A DNA stretch of 64,000 nucleotides from Clostridiales bacterium (GTDB lineage Bacteria; Bacillota; Clostridia; Christensenellales; Borkfalkiaceae): contig SVIW01000004.1 of NCBI GenBank assembly GCA_015069295.1, positions 1 to 64,000 of the forward strand, written 5' to 3'. The notes under the pieces were generated by a model that did not search any database, was not told where the DNA came from, and worked only from the letters and a program-made list of their open reading frames with translations. Positions 1 to 8,983 of this stretch are shown one piece after another. Every line of letters starts with the position of its first letter. Within the stretch, counting starts at the first letter, position 1. The position numbers and the translations under genes were made by a program.

Positions 1-79
1 TTCCGAACACAGAAGTTAAGCTCTTTTACGCCGAAAGTACTTGCGAGGTATCGCCGGGAGGATAGGTAGCCGCCGCTTT
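1..79 (+). rRNA. rrf: 5S ribosomal RNA, 3' part
   Basis: The window opens inside a 5S rRNA. The conserved CCGAACACAGAAGTTAAG block lies at bases 3-20 and the 3' arm with GGGAGGATAGGTAGCCGCCGC at about 56-76. About the first third of the molecule is outside the window. A hairpin with a T tract follows at once, so this is the last gene of an rRNA operon lying to the left. The exact 3' end is estimated. Confidence 0.93.
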
Positions 80-85
80 TCACTT

Positions 86-113
86 AAAGACAACCTTTTC
101 GGTTGTCTTTTTT
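86..113 (+). terminator. Intrinsic terminator of the rRNA operon
   Basis: AAAGACAACC and GGTTGTCTTT pair perfectly around a TTTC loop and run into a T tract, directly after the 5S rRNA. Confidence 0.9.
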
Positions 114-262
114 CTTTGCTTGGATATTACCTCGAAAAACCCTATAATTGTCGAAAATAGGGGCGTTTTACGCCTTTAAACGCGACGTTACGCTTTTTCG
201 CGGCTTGGCATATATTGGTAATACAGAAATTTTGCATTGCAAAAGAAGTACGGAGCGAAAAA

Positions 263-1045
263 ATGTATTACCTTTGGATAACTTGTTTTGGGATAGGATT
301 TACTTTTTTGATGGCGACGCTTGGCGCGGCGTCCGTTTTTTGTTTTAAAAGACAATTATCATTGCGCGCAAATACCGTGCTATTGGGGCTATCCGCAGGG
401 TTAATGCTTGCCGCGTGTATTTGGTCGTTATTGTTGCCCTCTGCCGAGTACGCGGAAAAGAATTGGCAAAACTTCGCCTTTTTCCCCGTGGTTGGCGGCA
501 TTTTATTGGGGTGCTTGTTTATTTTTTTAATGGATAAATGCTTTCGCGATAAGGGCGGGGGAATGGAAACTCGGCGTACGAGGCGGCTTTTTCTTGCCGT
601 TACTTTGCACAATATCCCCGAAGGGCTTGCCGTGGGGTTTGCATTCGGCGGGGCTTGGGCGACGGGGGAAATTTCCGCTTTTTTAGCGGCGCTTTCGTTG
701 GCGATTGGGATTGGCGTACAAAACTTCCCCGAGGGTGCGGCGCTCTCCTTACCGTTGTATAGCGCAACAAAGAGCCGAAAACGAGCCTTTTTATACAGCT
801 TTTACAGCAATCTCGTCGAACCGATTTTTGCAATGCTCGGCGTTTTTCTTTCCGCATATTTGGCGGAAGCGCAGGCGTGGTTGTTGGCGTTTGCCGCGGG
901 AGCAATGCTGTTTGTGGTCTGCGAGGAACTCATTCCCGCAACACTTTTGGACGTGAACGCGGAAGACAAAGAAAGATCCTTGGGAATTTGGTGTATTATC
1001 CTCGGATTTTGCGGAATGTTATTGCTGGAAATTTTCCTCGTGTAA
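263..1045 (+). CDS. ZIP family divalent metal transporter
   Basis: A 260-residue polytopic membrane protein of the ZIP family, which moves Zn2+ and other divalent metals into the cytoplasm. Both family signatures are visible: HNIPEG near residue 116 and NFPEG near 154, in consecutive membrane helices that hold the metal site. About eight hydrophobic segments are spread over the chain. I chose the ATG at 263 because GGAGCG lies just upstream; the frame is open to an ATG at 215, but the extra residues look neither hydrophobic nor conserved. It stands alone between the rRNA operon and a lipoprotein gene. The metal preference cannot be read from the sequence. Confidence 0.9.
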   Translation: MYYLWITCFGIGFTFLMATLGAASVFCFKRQLSLRANTVLLGLSAGLMLAACIWSLLLPSAEYAEKNWQNFAFFPVVGGILLGCLFIFLMDKCFRDKGGGMETRRTRRLFLAVTLHNIPEGLAVGFAFGGAWATGEISAFLAALSLAIGIGVQNFPEGAALSLPLYSATKSRKRAFLYSFYSNLVEPIFAMLGVFLSAYLAEAQAWLLAFAAGAMLFVVCEELIPATLLDVNAEDKERSLGIWCIILGFCGMLLLEIFLV

Positions 1046-1061
1046 AAAGAATAAAAAAGAC

Positions 1062-1090
1062 TTGACGAAAAAGAAAAAGTGTGATACAAT
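1062..1090 (+). promoter_or_regulatory. Sigma-A promoter of the 1132 lipoprotein gene
   Basis: TTGACG (1062-1067) and TACAAT (1085-1090) are separated by 17 bases. The predicted start gives a leader of only about 35 bases that ends in a GGAGGG ribosome site. Confidence 0.85.
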
Positions 1091-1131
1091 ATTTTTTAGA
1101 TAGAAAAACCCCTAAAAAGTGGAGGGAAACT

Positions 1132-1962
1132 ATGAAGAAATTATTGACGTTGATACTTTGTTTGGGTCTTTGCGCAACTTCTTTGTTTGGTTGTGATGCG
1201 TTTACGCCAGACGAGGAGCCCGTAGACAGCACGCCGGATAGCTCTACGCCTGTTGATCCTGATCCCGATCCTGATCCTGATCCCGACCCTGATCCCGACC
1301 CTGATCCCACTCCGGGCGATGACTACGTAACGGTAGACCTCGTTTGGGACGGCAACACGCAGATTTCCATTCCCGCAGGTAAATATGCTTATGCAGAAGC
1401 GTATTTCTTCGGGGAATACACGCTTACTTGGACGGGTGAAGCGACGGTACAGTTTAACGGAAACAACGTTGCAAGCGATGCGATTATTTCTTCGGCTTCC
1501 CCGATGACGGCGCATAATATCTCCGTTATCCCCACCGATAGCGAGAAGGATTGCGAAGTAACGCTTACCTTGACCAAATACGTTTCGCCGATGCCGTCGT
1601 TTACCCTTGGCGTTCAGTTTGACGTAGAAGTAACGGATATCTTCAATCTTCCCGTCGTGTCCTTCACGGCTGAAAAGGACGGAAAATACGTCTTAAAGAC
1701 GGCGGAAGGGGAAACCAACGCTTGGGTACACCACGTGGCTTATAACTCCATGTTCGGCGATTATTCGAACGTAGTGGCGGAAGATATCTTCGAGGGCGAA
1801 ACGGCGGGTTACGGTTCGTATACGTTTGAACTGAAAAAGGGAGAATCGATTTTCTTCCAAGTAGGTCTTTGGGATGATACCCTGGCTCCTTCTACGGTGA
1901 AATTAATCGTAGCGGAATTGGTGGAAAAGCCGACGACGGACGGTTGGACGAATAACTATTGA
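1132..1962 (+). CDS. Putative exported lipoprotein with Asp-Pro repeat linker
   Basis: A 276-residue protein with a lipoprotein signal peptide: MKK start, hydrophobic core, then LFGC as lipobox with Cys at about residue 21. A linker of about ten Asp-Pro pairs (DNA 1255-1307) follows, typical of a spacer that carries a domain through the cell wall. The remaining 210 residues are rich in beta-type sequence and aromatic residues and resemble a secreted beta-sandwich, but I do not recognise a named family. The ATG at 1132 is preceded by GGAGGG with good spacing; an in-frame codon at 1081 lies inside the promoter. It is monocistronic between its own promoter and terminator. Confidence 0.75.
   Translation: MKKLLTLILCLGLCATSLFGCDAFTPDEEPVDSTPDSSTPVDPDPDPDPDPDPDPDPDPTPGDDYVTVDLVWDGNTQISIPAGKYAYAEAYFFGEYTLTWTGEATVQFNGNNVASDAIISSASPMTAHNISVIPTDSEKDCEVTLTLTKYVSPMPSFTLGVQFDVEVTDIFNLPVVSFTAEKDGKYVLKTAEGETNAWVHHVAYNSMFGDYSNVVAEDIFEGETAGYGSYTFELKKGESIFFQVGLWDDTLAPSTVKLIVAELVEKPTTDGWTNNY
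1255..1308 (+). repeat. Asp-Pro coding hexamer repeat
   Basis: About nine tandem copies of GAYCCY encode (Asp-Pro)n. Such short repeats can change copy number by slipped-strand pairing in 6-base steps, which would only alter linker length. Confidence 0.85.
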
Positions 1963-1969
1963 TAAAAAC

Positions 1970-2004
1970 AAAATGCTTTCCTTGGGTAAAGGAAAGCATT
2001 TTTT
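1970..2004 (+). terminator. Intrinsic terminator of the lipoprotein gene
   Basis: AAAATGCTTTCCTT pairs with AAAGGAAAGCATTTTT around a short GGGT loop and continues into T. Confidence 0.9.
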
Positions 2005-2020
2005 ATAGACGATAGACACA

Positions 2021-2056
2021 AAAAACGGCTCTCACAATAAAGAGAACCGTTTTTTT
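2021..2056 (-). terminator. Intrinsic terminator of leuS
   Basis: The stem AAAAACGG-TCTC / GAGA-CCGTTTTT lies just past the leuS stop on the minus strand and is A/T-tailed on both sides, so it may work in both directions. Confidence 0.8.
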
Positions 2057-2063
2057 GGTTTTA

Positions 2064-4502
2064 TCAACCGACGATAAGATTTACCAATCTACCCTTGACG
2101 ATGATGCACTTTTTCACCGTTTTTCCCGCAATCGCTTCCGCAATATCGGGGTATGCGCAAACCGTCGCTTGGATATCCTCGTTCGAAAGACTTTCGGGAA
2201 TCATCAGCTTTGCTTTGATTTTGCTGTTTACCTGTACGGCGTATTCCACTTCATCTTTTACAAGCGCGCTTTCGTCGAAGAGGGGATAGCTTTCTTCAAA
2301 GACGGAGGTTTTGTGTCCGCAAACTTCCCACAACTCTTCTGCGAAATGGGGCGCGAACGGAGCAATCATGCGGACGAGGTCTTCCGCACACGCCTTAAAG
2401 AAGGCTACGTTCTTTTCCGTGCAATCGCTATCGTATTTTTGCAAAGCGTTGACGTATTCCATCAAACGGGCAACGGAGGTGTTAAAAGAGAACGCCTCGA
2501 CGTCGCGGGTGATGTTTTTAATGGCGTAATGTTTTGCGTAATTTAACGCCTTTTCTGCGGCGGTCATATCGGTTTTATCGTTGTCTTCGGTCTCTACGGC
2601 TTTGCGAACCAAACGTTCTACTCTGTCGGTGAATTTTGCGACCGATTTAATCCCGTCGTCGTTCCAAGGTCCGCCCTCGGTATAGCTGAACCCGAACATA
2701 AGATAAAGTCGGAACATATCCGAGCCGTATTCTTCAATATAGGTGTCGGGGGAAACGACGTTGCCGTGGGATTTGGACATACGGTTTCCGTCGGGGCCCA
2801 AAATAATGCCTTGGTGTACGAGGCGCTTGAAGGGTTCGCTAAAATCAAGATAGCCCATATCCCGCAACGCTTTCGTGATGAAACGCGCGTACAAAAGGTG
2901 CATACAAGCGTGTTCGCTGCCGCCGACGTATACGTCTACGGGCAACATTTTATTGACCGTCTCTTTCGAGAATGCCTGTTTTTCGTTGTGTGCTTCGGGA
3001 TAGCGGAGATAATACCAGCTGGAGCATACGAAGGTGTCCAAAGTATCGGGATCGCGAGAAGCCTTGCCGCCGCATTGGGGGCAGGTGCACTTCATAAACC
3101 CTTCGTGCGAAGCGAGGGGGGATTTTCCCGTGGGACGGAATTCGACGTCGTAGGGAAGTTTTACGGGCAAGTCCTTTTCAGGAACAGGCACTGCGCCGCA
3201 TTTTTCGCAGTGGATCATAGGAATCGGCGCGCCCCAATATCTTTGGCGGGATACCGACCAGTCGCGGAGTCTATAATTTACTTTTTTGCCGCCCTTGCCG
3301 ATTTTGGAAAGGTGAACGGCGATAGCGTCGCGCGCTTCATCGCCCGAAAGTCCGTCGAAACTGCCGCTGTTGACAAGGATACCGTCTTCACAATAGGGAA
3401 GAACGGTTTCGCCGCCTACTTTTTGAATAACCTGCGTTACGGGCAAACCGTACTTTTTCGCAAACGCGTAATCGCGTTCGTCGTGCGCTGCAACCGCCAT
3501 AACCGCGCCCGTGCCGTAGGAATACAGAACGTAGTCGGCAAGATAGACGGGCAATTTTTTACCAGTCAAAGGGTGGATTGCGTACGCGCCGGAGAAAGTA
3601 CCCGTTTTTTCCCGCGCGGTAGAAAGACGGTCGATGTCGTTAGCTTCCGCCGCATAGCGCACGTAAGCGTCGATATCCGCCGCGCGTTCGGGATGTGCCG
3701 CTTTCAGTTTTTCCACGAGGGGGTGTTCGGGGGCAAGTACGACGTAGTTGACGCCGAACACGGTATCGGGACGGGTGGTAAAGACGGTGATATTGTCGCC
3801 CGTTTCACATTCGAAATGGATTTCGCAGCCGGTGGACTTCCCAATCCAGTTCTTTTGCATAAGTTTCGTCTTTTCCGGCCAATCCAAACCGTCGAGATCT
3901 TGCAAAAGCTCTTCTGCGTAATCGGTAATTTTCAAGAACCATTGGGTCATATCCTTACGAAGTACGGTAGAGCCGCAGCGTTCGCAAACGCCGCCGACGA
4001 CTTGTTCGTTTGCCAATACCGTTTCACAGGAAGGGCACCAGTTGACGAGGGCTTCTTTTCTATACGCAAGCCCTTTATGATACAGCTGCAAAAACAGCCA
4101 TTGCGTCCATTTATAATACTCTTCGTTGCAGGTGGTAATCTCTGCCGACCAATCGAACATAGCCCCCATTTTGCGGAGCTGCTGTTGCATGGTTTCGATA
4201 TTCTTTTCCGTAGAATCCTTGGGATGAATCCCCGTCTTTATCGCGTAGTTTTCCGCGGGCAAGCCAAACGCGTCGAAGCCCATCGGTTGAAAGACTTCGA
4301 ATCCTTGCATCTTTTTAAAGCGCGCGTACGAATCGGTAGGTCCGTAGTTATACCAATGTCCTACGTGCAGTTTTGCGCCCGAGGGATAGGAGAACATTTC
4401 CAAAACGTACAGCTTTTTGTCTACGTTTTTCTTATTGAAAACGTTCTGTTTGGATTTCTCCCATTTAGCTTGCCATTTGCTTTCCACAGATTTCATATCC
4501 AT
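2064..4502 (-). CDS. leuS: Leucine-tRNA ligase
   Basis: An 812-residue class I aminoacyl-tRNA synthetase that charges tRNA-Leu in the cytoplasm. The HIGH-type motif HVGH is at residues 46-49 and the KMSKS-type motif RMSKS near residue 573. Between them are the Cys pairs CPSC/CERC and CEKC/CPQC of zinc-knuckle inserts, and the editing (CP1) region with TTRPDT and the GTGAVM(A) segment. Length is normal for bacterial LeuRS. The ATG at 4502 follows GGGAGGT. No T-box is seen upstream, in contrast to thrS 900 bases away. Confidence 0.98.
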   Translation of the reverse strand: MDMKSVESKWQAKWEKSKQNVFNKKNVDKKLYVLEMFSYPSGAKLHVGHWYNYGPTDSYARFKKMQGFEVFQPMGFDAFGLPAENYAIKTGIHPKDSTEKNIETMQQQLRKMGAMFDWSAEITTCNEEYYKWTQWLFLQLYHKGLAYRKEALVNWCPSCETVLANEQVVGGVCERCGSTVLRKDMTQWFLKITDYAEELLQDLDGLDWPEKTKLMQKNWIGKSTGCEIHFECETGDNITVFTTRPDTVFGVNYVVLAPEHPLVEKLKAAHPERAADIDAYVRYAAEANDIDRLSTAREKTGTFSGAYAIHPLTGKKLPVYLADYVLYSYGTGAVMAVAAHDERDYAFAKKYGLPVTQVIQKVGGETVLPYCEDGILVNSGSFDGLSGDEARDAIAVHLSKIGKGGKKVNYRLRDWSVSRQRYWGAPIPMIHCEKCGAVPVPEKDLPVKLPYDVEFRPTGKSPLASHEGFMKCTCPQCGGKASRDPDTLDTFVCSSWYYLRYPEAHNEKQAFSKETVNKMLPVDVYVGGSEHACMHLLYARFITKALRDMGYLDFSEPFKRLVHQGIILGPDGNRMSKSHGNVVSPDTYIEEYGSDMFRLYLMFGFSYTEGGPWNDDGIKSVAKFTDRVERLVRKAVETEDNDKTDMTAAEKALNYAKHYAIKNITRDVEAFSFNTSVARLMEYVNALQKYDSDCTEKNVAFFKACAEDLVRMIAPFAPHFAEELWEVCGHKTSVFEESYPLFDESALVKDEVEYAVQVNSKIKAKLMIPESLSNEDIQATVCAYPDIAEAIAGKTVKKCIIVKGRLVNLIVG

Positions 4503-4561
4503 GATAAGACGACCTCCCGTCCCCGTTTCTTGGGGACCGTTTTAAAAATTTTTACTTCTAT

Positions 4562-4590
4562 ATTATATAAACTTTTCTCTTTTAAGTCAA
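4562..4590 (-). promoter_or_regulatory. Sigma-A promoter of leuS
   Basis: On the minus strand TTGACT (4590-4585) and TATAAT (4567-4562) are spaced by 17 bases, about 60 bases before the leuS start. Confidence 0.85.
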
Positions 4591-4666
4591 GCAAAACCAA
4601 GGTCGGAAAAGGCAAGGAAATCCGTTTATAATAAATAATTTCGAGTTTACGGCATACAATAATGGT

Positions 4667-5365
4667 GTGGAAGAAATAACGATAACGCAAAACGGGTTTG
4701 ACGGACTGTATATGTCCTATCTTTACGGCAAAGTTAGAGAGCGGTTTTCCTTTTTGCCCGCCGCTATTGACTTGGAAAAGAACGGCGAGGAAACGGAGCT
4801 CGCTTTCCGTACGGAACGGGAATACTGTCCCTACGTTCGAAAGTTTGCCGAAGAGCATATTGCCGACGTGCTTGCCGTGGGCTATAAATACGAATTTTTT
4901 GAAAAGCGCTTGGCGTTGCCGCTCCTGACAAAGCGGCAGCGCCGCTTGCTGTTGACGGCGCTCGTGGCGGCGGATTATCGGGAGGACCGCGCGCATATTT
5001 TGCGTAAAATCCGAGGCTCGGAACGGTATTGCTTGGACGGCGTGTATCATTTTCGGTTGCAAGAGCTGAAAAAACGCTGGGAGGGAATTGTCGATTACGT
5101 ACCCACCGATATGGGCGAGTCGTCTATGGAGGGGTTTTTGACCTTTCTTGCAGAGGACGGCGAGGGTAAACTGTTTTTAAAAAACGGACGGGTGTACGAT
5201 GAAGAATACCGACCTCTTTCCCGCAGTCTTTTGACGGGCGTGGAATCTCCCGTGGGGGAAATTTTACTTGGCGGTGCGGAACGGGTGTATTGTTTTGGCG
5301 ACGCCGACGAGGATACGCGCGCGTTTTTAGAGAAATATTACGGGGAAAAAGCGGTTTTTTGTTAA
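4667..5365 (+). CDS. ytxC: YtxC-like (sporulation-associated) protein
   Basis: A 232-residue protein that fits the YtxC family in overall shape: a variable N-terminal half followed by a charged segment (HFRLQELKKRW, near residue 128) and a loop-rich C-terminal part. In Bacillus subtilis ytxC lies just upstream of thrS, and here the next gene is also thrS; this synteny is the strongest support. Molecular function is unknown. The GTG at 4667 has no convincing ribosome site; an ATG at 4715 is a possible alternative start. No signal peptide or membrane segment. Confidence 0.6.
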   Translation: MEEITITQNGFDGLYMSYLYGKVRERFSFLPAAIDLEKNGEETELAFRTEREYCPYVRKFAEEHIADVLAVGYKYEFFEKRLALPLLTKRQRRLLLTALVAADYREDRAHILRKIRGSERYCLDGVYHFRLQELKKRWEGIVDYVPTDMGESSMEGFLTFLAEDGEGKLFLKNGRVYDEEYRPLSRSLLTGVESPVGEILLGGAERVYCFGDADEDTRAFLEKYYGEKAVFC

Positions 5366-5382
5366 AAGACGATAAAAAAAGG

Positions 5383-5411
5383 TTGACAAATTAGACGGAA
5401 AGGATTACAAT
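5383..5411 (+). promoter_or_regulatory. Sigma-A promoter of the thrS leader
   Basis: TTGACA (5383-5388) and TACAAT (5406-5411) with a 17-base spacer, right at the start of the T-box leader. Confidence 0.9.
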
Positions 5412-5416
5412 AGAGA

Positions 5417-5623
5417 CCGTAAAGACAAGTAACGTCGTTTCGGTTTTTCAGAGAGTCCGTCCTTGGCTGTGAGACGGATAAACGGGGGCGAAGGGTGAAA
5501 CCGCTTTACGTTCGGTAAAAAAGCTGAAAAAGTGGCTGCGATTTTCGCGGCAATTAAGGTGGAACCGCGCAAACGAGGTGTTGCGTCCTTAAACTCTTTG
5601 TGGGAGTTTAAGGATTTTTTTAT
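5417..5623 (+). promoter_or_regulatory. T-box riboswitch controlling thrS
   Basis: The leader has the diagnostic T-box AAGGTGGAACCGCG at 5556-5569. Stem I closes by CGTAAAG (5417-5423) with CTTTACG (about 5503-5509). The base of its 3' side carries ACC (5500-5502), a threonine codon in the expected specifier position. The terminator stem follows at 5587. Uncharged tRNA-Thr should bind here and switch to the antiterminator, so thrS rises when threonine is short. The specifier is read by eye; a covariance-model fold would settle it. Confidence 0.93.
5587..5623 (+). terminator. T-box regulated terminator
   Basis: CCTTAAACTC and GAGTTTAAGG form a perfect stem followed by a run of T, 40 bases ahead of thrS. 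It competes with the antiterminator that uses the T-box bases. Confidence 0.93.
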
Positions 5624-5661
5624 TGTTTTGAAAAGAAAACCTACCTATGGAGGAAGAAAAT

Positions 5662-7566
5662 ATGAACGTTATTTTAAAGAGCGGCGACAAGATGGAGCTG
5701 GCTGAAAATTCGACGGCAATGGCGGCGGCGCAGGCGATTTCCGAAGGGCTTGCAAGAAACGCGGTGTGTGCAAAGGTAAACGGCGTACTCGTCGATTTGT
5801 CGCACGTATTGCAAGAGGGCGACAGCTTGGAAATCGTTACGTTGAAAGACAAAGAGGGTTTACAAGTATATCGCCACACTTGCGCACACGTATTGGCGCA
5901 GGCGCTCAAAACGATATACCCGACCTGTAAATTGTCGATTGGCCCCGTCATCGAAAACGGGTTCTATTACGATATCGATTTCGTTACGCCGATCACGCAG
6001 TCGGATCTTGCGAAAATTGAATCGGAAATGCAAAAGATTATCAAAAGCAATCTGCCCATCGAACGCTTTACTTTGCCTAAGGAAGAAGCGATTGCTTTGA
6101 TGAAAGAATACAGCGAAAACTACAAGGTAGAGCTGATTGAAGAATTGCCCGAAGGGGAAATTATTTCCTTCTACAAACAGGGCAATTTCACCGACCTTTG
6201 CCGCGGTCCTCATCTTCCCTCGACGGGTAAAATCAAGGCGTTTAAACTCACGAGCATTGCGGGCGCGTATTGGAGAGGGGACGAGCATAATAAAATGCTC
6301 ACCCGTATTTACGGTACGGCGTTTGCGAAAAAAGACGAAATGGAAGCGTACTTTACGATGCTCGAAGAAGCGAAAAAGCGCGACCATACGAAGCTTGGCA
6401 AGGAATTAAAGCTTTTCGCGATGATGAACGAAGGAAAGGGCTTGCCCTTCTTCTTGCCCAACGGTATGGTATTGAAAAACACCCTCGTCGAATACTGGCG
6501 TCAAATCCATACGAGAGAGGGTTACGTAGAAATTCAGACTCCTATAATGCTCAACCGTACTCTTTGGGAAACCTCGGGACATTGGTTCCATTACCGCGAT
6601 AATATGTACACGACCAAGGTGGACGAAGAAGATTTCGCCATCAAACCGATGAACTGCCCCGGCAGTATTTTGGTGTATAAAAACGAGCCGCACAGCTATA
6701 AAGATTTGCCTATCCGTATGGGCGAATTGGGACTTGTGCACCGCCACGAAAAATCCGGTCAGTTGCACGGGCTTTTCCGCGTACGTTGCTTCACGCAGGA
6801 CGACGCGCATATCTTTATGACCCGCGAACAGATTAAAGACGAAATCAAAGGGGTTGTGCGCCTTATCAACGAAGTCTATACTCTCTTTGGGTTTAAATAC
6901 CACGTCGAGCTTTCCACCCGTCCTGAAAACAGTATGGGCAGCGACGAGGATTGGGAAGTAGCAACCGAATCTTTGCGTAGCGCGTTGGATGACTTGGGTC
7001 TTGCGTACATTGTCAACGAAGGGGACGGCGCGTTCTACGGTCCGAAGATCGACTTCCATTTGGAAGACTCGATTGGCAGAACGTGGCAGTGCGGTACGAT
7101 TCAGCTCGACTTCCAGCTTCCCCAGCGTTTTGAAATGGAATATGTGGGCGAAGACGGCGGCAAACATCGTCCCATTATGGTACACCGCGTAGCGTTTGGG
7201 TCGATTGAGCGTTTCATTGGGATTCTTATCGAACACTTTGCGGGCAAATTCCCCGTATGGCTTGCGCCTTTGCAGGTAAAGATTTTGCCGATCACCGACA
7301 AGCAGCTTTCCTATGCCAACGAACTTTGCGCGAAGATGAAAGAAGCGGGCGTGCGCGTTTTAGTGGACGACAGAAACGAAAAAATCGGCTATAAAATCCG
7401 CGAAGCACAGCTTGAAAAAGTGCCGTATATGCTCGTTATCGGGGATAAGGAAATGGAAGCGGGGCAGGTTGCCGTACGTCGTCGCGACGGCGAACAGTCA
7501 GTCGTATCCGCGGAAGAATTTATTGCTACCGTTTGCAAGGATATCGAGGACAAAACCTCCTTTTAA
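5662..7566 (+). CDS. thrS: Threonine-tRNA ligase
   Basis: A 634-residue class II synthetase with the full four-part layout: TGS domain (about 1-60), editing domain with HTCAH near residue 73, catalytic core (about 240-530) with the class II motifs including RHEKSGQLHGLFRVR, and C-terminal anticodon-binding domain. NCPGS carries the zinc-binding Cys of the active site. I chose the ATG at 5662 because GGAGG lies 8 bases before it; the upstream in-frame ATG at 5647 would place that ribosome site inside the gene. Controlled by the T-box leader. Confidence 0.98.
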   Translation: MNVILKSGDKMELAENSTAMAAAQAISEGLARNAVCAKVNGVLVDLSHVLQEGDSLEIVTLKDKEGLQVYRHTCAHVLAQALKTIYPTCKLSIGPVIENGFYYDIDFVTPITQSDLAKIESEMQKIIKSNLPIERFTLPKEEAIALMKEYSENYKVELIEELPEGEIISFYKQGNFTDLCRGPHLPSTGKIKAFKLTSIAGAYWRGDEHNKMLTRIYGTAFAKKDEMEAYFTMLEEAKKRDHTKLGKELKLFAMMNEGKGLPFFLPNGMVLKNTLVEYWRQIHTREGYVEIQTPIMLNRTLWETSGHWFHYRDNMYTTKVDEEDFAIKPMNCPGSILVYKNEPHSYKDLPIRMGELGLVHRHEKSGQLHGLFRVRCFTQDDAHIFMTREQIKDEIKGVVRLINEVYTLFGFKYHVELSTRPENSMGSDEDWEVATESLRSALDDLGLAYIVNEGDGAFYGPKIDFHLEDSIGRTWQCGTIQLDFQLPQRFEMEYVGEDGGKHRPIMVHRVAFGSIERFIGILIEHFAGKFPVWLAPLQVKILPITDKQLSYANELCAKMKEAGVRVLVDDRNEKIGYKIREAQLEKVPYMLVIGDKEMEAGQVAVRRRDGEQSVVSAEEFIATVCKDIEDKTSF

Positions 7567-7598
7567 AAAATATTTTTGAGAAAATAACCGAATTTTGC

Positions 7599-7627
7599 TT
7601 GACATACTCTTTTGGTTATGTTAATAT
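7599..7627 (+). promoter_or_regulatory. Sigma-A promoter of the infC-rpmI-rplT operon
   Basis: TTGACA (7599-7604) and TAATAT (7622-7627), 17 bases apart, start a long leader of about 140 bases. Confidence 0.85.
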
Positions 7628-7634
7628 ATTAAAG

Positions 7635-7760
7635 CTAAGCAGAAGCAAACCTTCTCGCCGTGCGGTTTTAATCGGTACGGCTCGATATTTTCTCAAAGCC
7701 CGCAAGGGGTGTATTGTGCGAGAAAAGGGTTGCTTATGCAAGCAACCCTTTAATTTTTGT
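7635..7760 (+). promoter_or_regulatory. L20-type ribosomal protein leader with attenuator
   Basis: The transcribed, non-coding region before infC contains several paired segments (CGCCGTGCGG / CGGTACGGC; CTCAAAGC...GTGCGAG) and ends in a terminator, AAAGGGTTGC / GCAAGCAACCCTTT plus T tract (about 7723-7758). In Firmicutes the infC-rpmI-rplT leader is bound by ribosomal protein L20 and shuts off its own operon. Position and layout match; identity of the aptamer is inferred, not computed. Confidence 0.75.
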
Positions 7761-7773
7761 CGTGAGGTATACT

Positions 7774-8286
7774 ATCATTAAAGAGCAGCATCAAATCAAC
7801 GAAGAAATTCGTGATAGAGAAATCAGAGTTATTTCTCAAGAGGGCGAACAGCTTGGTATTATGAGCGCGTCGGAAGCGCTCCGTATCGCAGAAGAAGCCG
7901 ATTTAGATTTGGTAAAAATCTCCCCGAACGCGGTGCCTCCCGTATGCAAGATTATGAACTACGGGAAGTTTAAATTCGAACAATCCAAGCGTGAAAAGGA
8001 AAACCGCAAAAATCAAAAAGTCGTAGAATTGAAAGAAATCTACCTTTCGATGACCATTGATATCGGCGATTTAAACGTAAAGGCGAAAAAGACGATTGAG
8101 ATGCTTGGCGACGGCAACAAAGTAAAGGTTTCTATCCGTATGCGCGGCAGACAGCAAGCGCACGCGGCAATGGGTGTGGACGTAATGCGCCGTTTCTTCG
8201 ATATGCTCGGCGGAAAGGCGGTTATGGACAAAGAACCCAAGACGGAAGGCAGAAACATTTTGATGATTCTTTCTCCCGCGAAATAA
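7774..8286 (+). CDS. infC: Translation initiation factor IF-3
   Basis: IF-3 binds the 30S subunit and checks the start codon. The protein is about 170 residues with the N-domain (QINEEIRDREIRVI) and the C-domain ending KTEGRNILMILSP. There is no ATG at the expected start; the chain begins ATC ATT AAA (7774, 7777). GTGAGGT at 7762-7768 is the ribosome site, and B. subtilis IF-3 aligns to the ATC. A rare AUU or AUC start is known for infC and lets IF-3 control itself. The in-frame GTG at 7762 is part of the ribosome site, and an ATG at 7714 lies before the attenuator stem. Confidence 0.95.
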   Translation: MIKEQHQINEEIRDREIRVISQEGEQLGIMSASEALRIAEEADLDLVKISPNAVPPVCKIMNYGKFKFEQSKREKENRKNQKVVELKEIYLSMTIDIGDLNVKAKKTIEMLGDGNKVKVSIRMRGRQQAHAAMGVDVMRRFFDMLGGKAVMDKEPKTEGRNILMILSPAK

Positions 8287-8353
8287 CGACGGACTTATCT
8301 GTCCATAGGACAGGCAGTTATAAAAAACAGAAAAAAATTCGGAGGATAAAAAT

Positions 8354-8554
8354 ATGCCTAAACAGAAAACACATAGCAGTACCAAAAAGCGTTTCTGGCT
8401 GACCGGTTCGGGTAAAGTAAACCGTTCCCACAGCGGTAAGAACCACAAAGCAGAAACCAAGAACAGAAAGAGAAAAAGACGTCTTCGTCAGGGCGCTCTC
8501 GTTGCTTCCACGCAGGAAAACACCGTTAAGAGCATGATGCCTTACAAGAAATAA
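8354..8554 (+). CDS. rpmI: 50S ribosomal protein L35
   Basis: A 66-residue basic protein starting MPKQKTHSSTKKRF, typical of bacterial L35 in size and charge. GGAGG sits before the ATG. Second gene of the infC operon, with rplT 18 bases downstream. Confidence 0.98.
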   Translation: MPKQKTHSSTKKRFWLTGSGKVNRSHSGKNHKAETKNRKRKRRLRQGALVASTQENTVKSMMPYKK

Positions 8555-8572
8555 GAAAGGAGATAAGAGATT

Positions 8573-8923
8573 ATGCGTATTAAGAGAGCAGTTAACGCGG
8601 TAAAGAAGCGTAGAAAAATTTTTAAACTTTCCAAAGGTTATTACGGAAGCAAGAGCAGATCGTACAGAATCGCAAGAGAAGCCGTAATGAAGTCCTTGAA
8701 CTATGCATACGTTGGCAGAAGATTGAGAAAGAGAGATTTCCGTCGTTTGTGGATTGCAAGAATCAACGCGGCGGCAAGACTCAACGGTCTTTCTTACAGC
8801 AAACTTATGCACGGTCTTAACGTTGCAGGGATCACCCTCAACAGAAAGGTACTCGCTGACTTGGCGGTAAACGACGCAGCTGCATTCACGGCGCTCGTTG
8901 AAAAAGCGAAAGCGGCACTTTAA
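8573..8923 (+). CDS. rplT: 50S ribosomal protein L20
   Basis: A 116-residue basic protein with the family signature [12 protein letters not shown] near residue 23 and SYSKLMHGL near 78. It is needed early in 50S assembly and is the likely repressor of its own operon through the leader at 7635-7760. AAAGGAG precedes the ATG. A terminator follows. Confidence 0.98.
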   Translation: MRIKRAVNAVKKRRKIFKLSKGYYGSKSRSYRIAREAVMKSLNYAYVGRRLRKRDFRRLWIARINAAARLNGLSYSKLMHGLNVAGITLNRKVLADLAVNDAAAFTALVEKAKAAL

Positions 8924-8929
8924 CCGTAT

Positions 8930-8967
8930 AAAAAGCCTTTTTACTTGTCAAAGTCTAAAGGCTTTTT
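8930..8967 (+). terminator. Intrinsic terminator after rplT
   Basis: AAAAAGCCTTT and AAAGGCTTTTT pair around a 16-base loop. Confidence 0.8.
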
Positions 8968-8983
8968 CCATTATTTTACGGCA

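Noticed and set aside
1255..1308. Phase-variation switch in the Asp-Pro repeat
   Set aside because: The unit is six bases, so copy changes stay in frame and cannot switch the gene off.
2766..4631. 621-codon plus-strand frame opposite leuS
   Set aside because: Shadow of LeuRS codon usage, no ribosome site, no recognisable motif.
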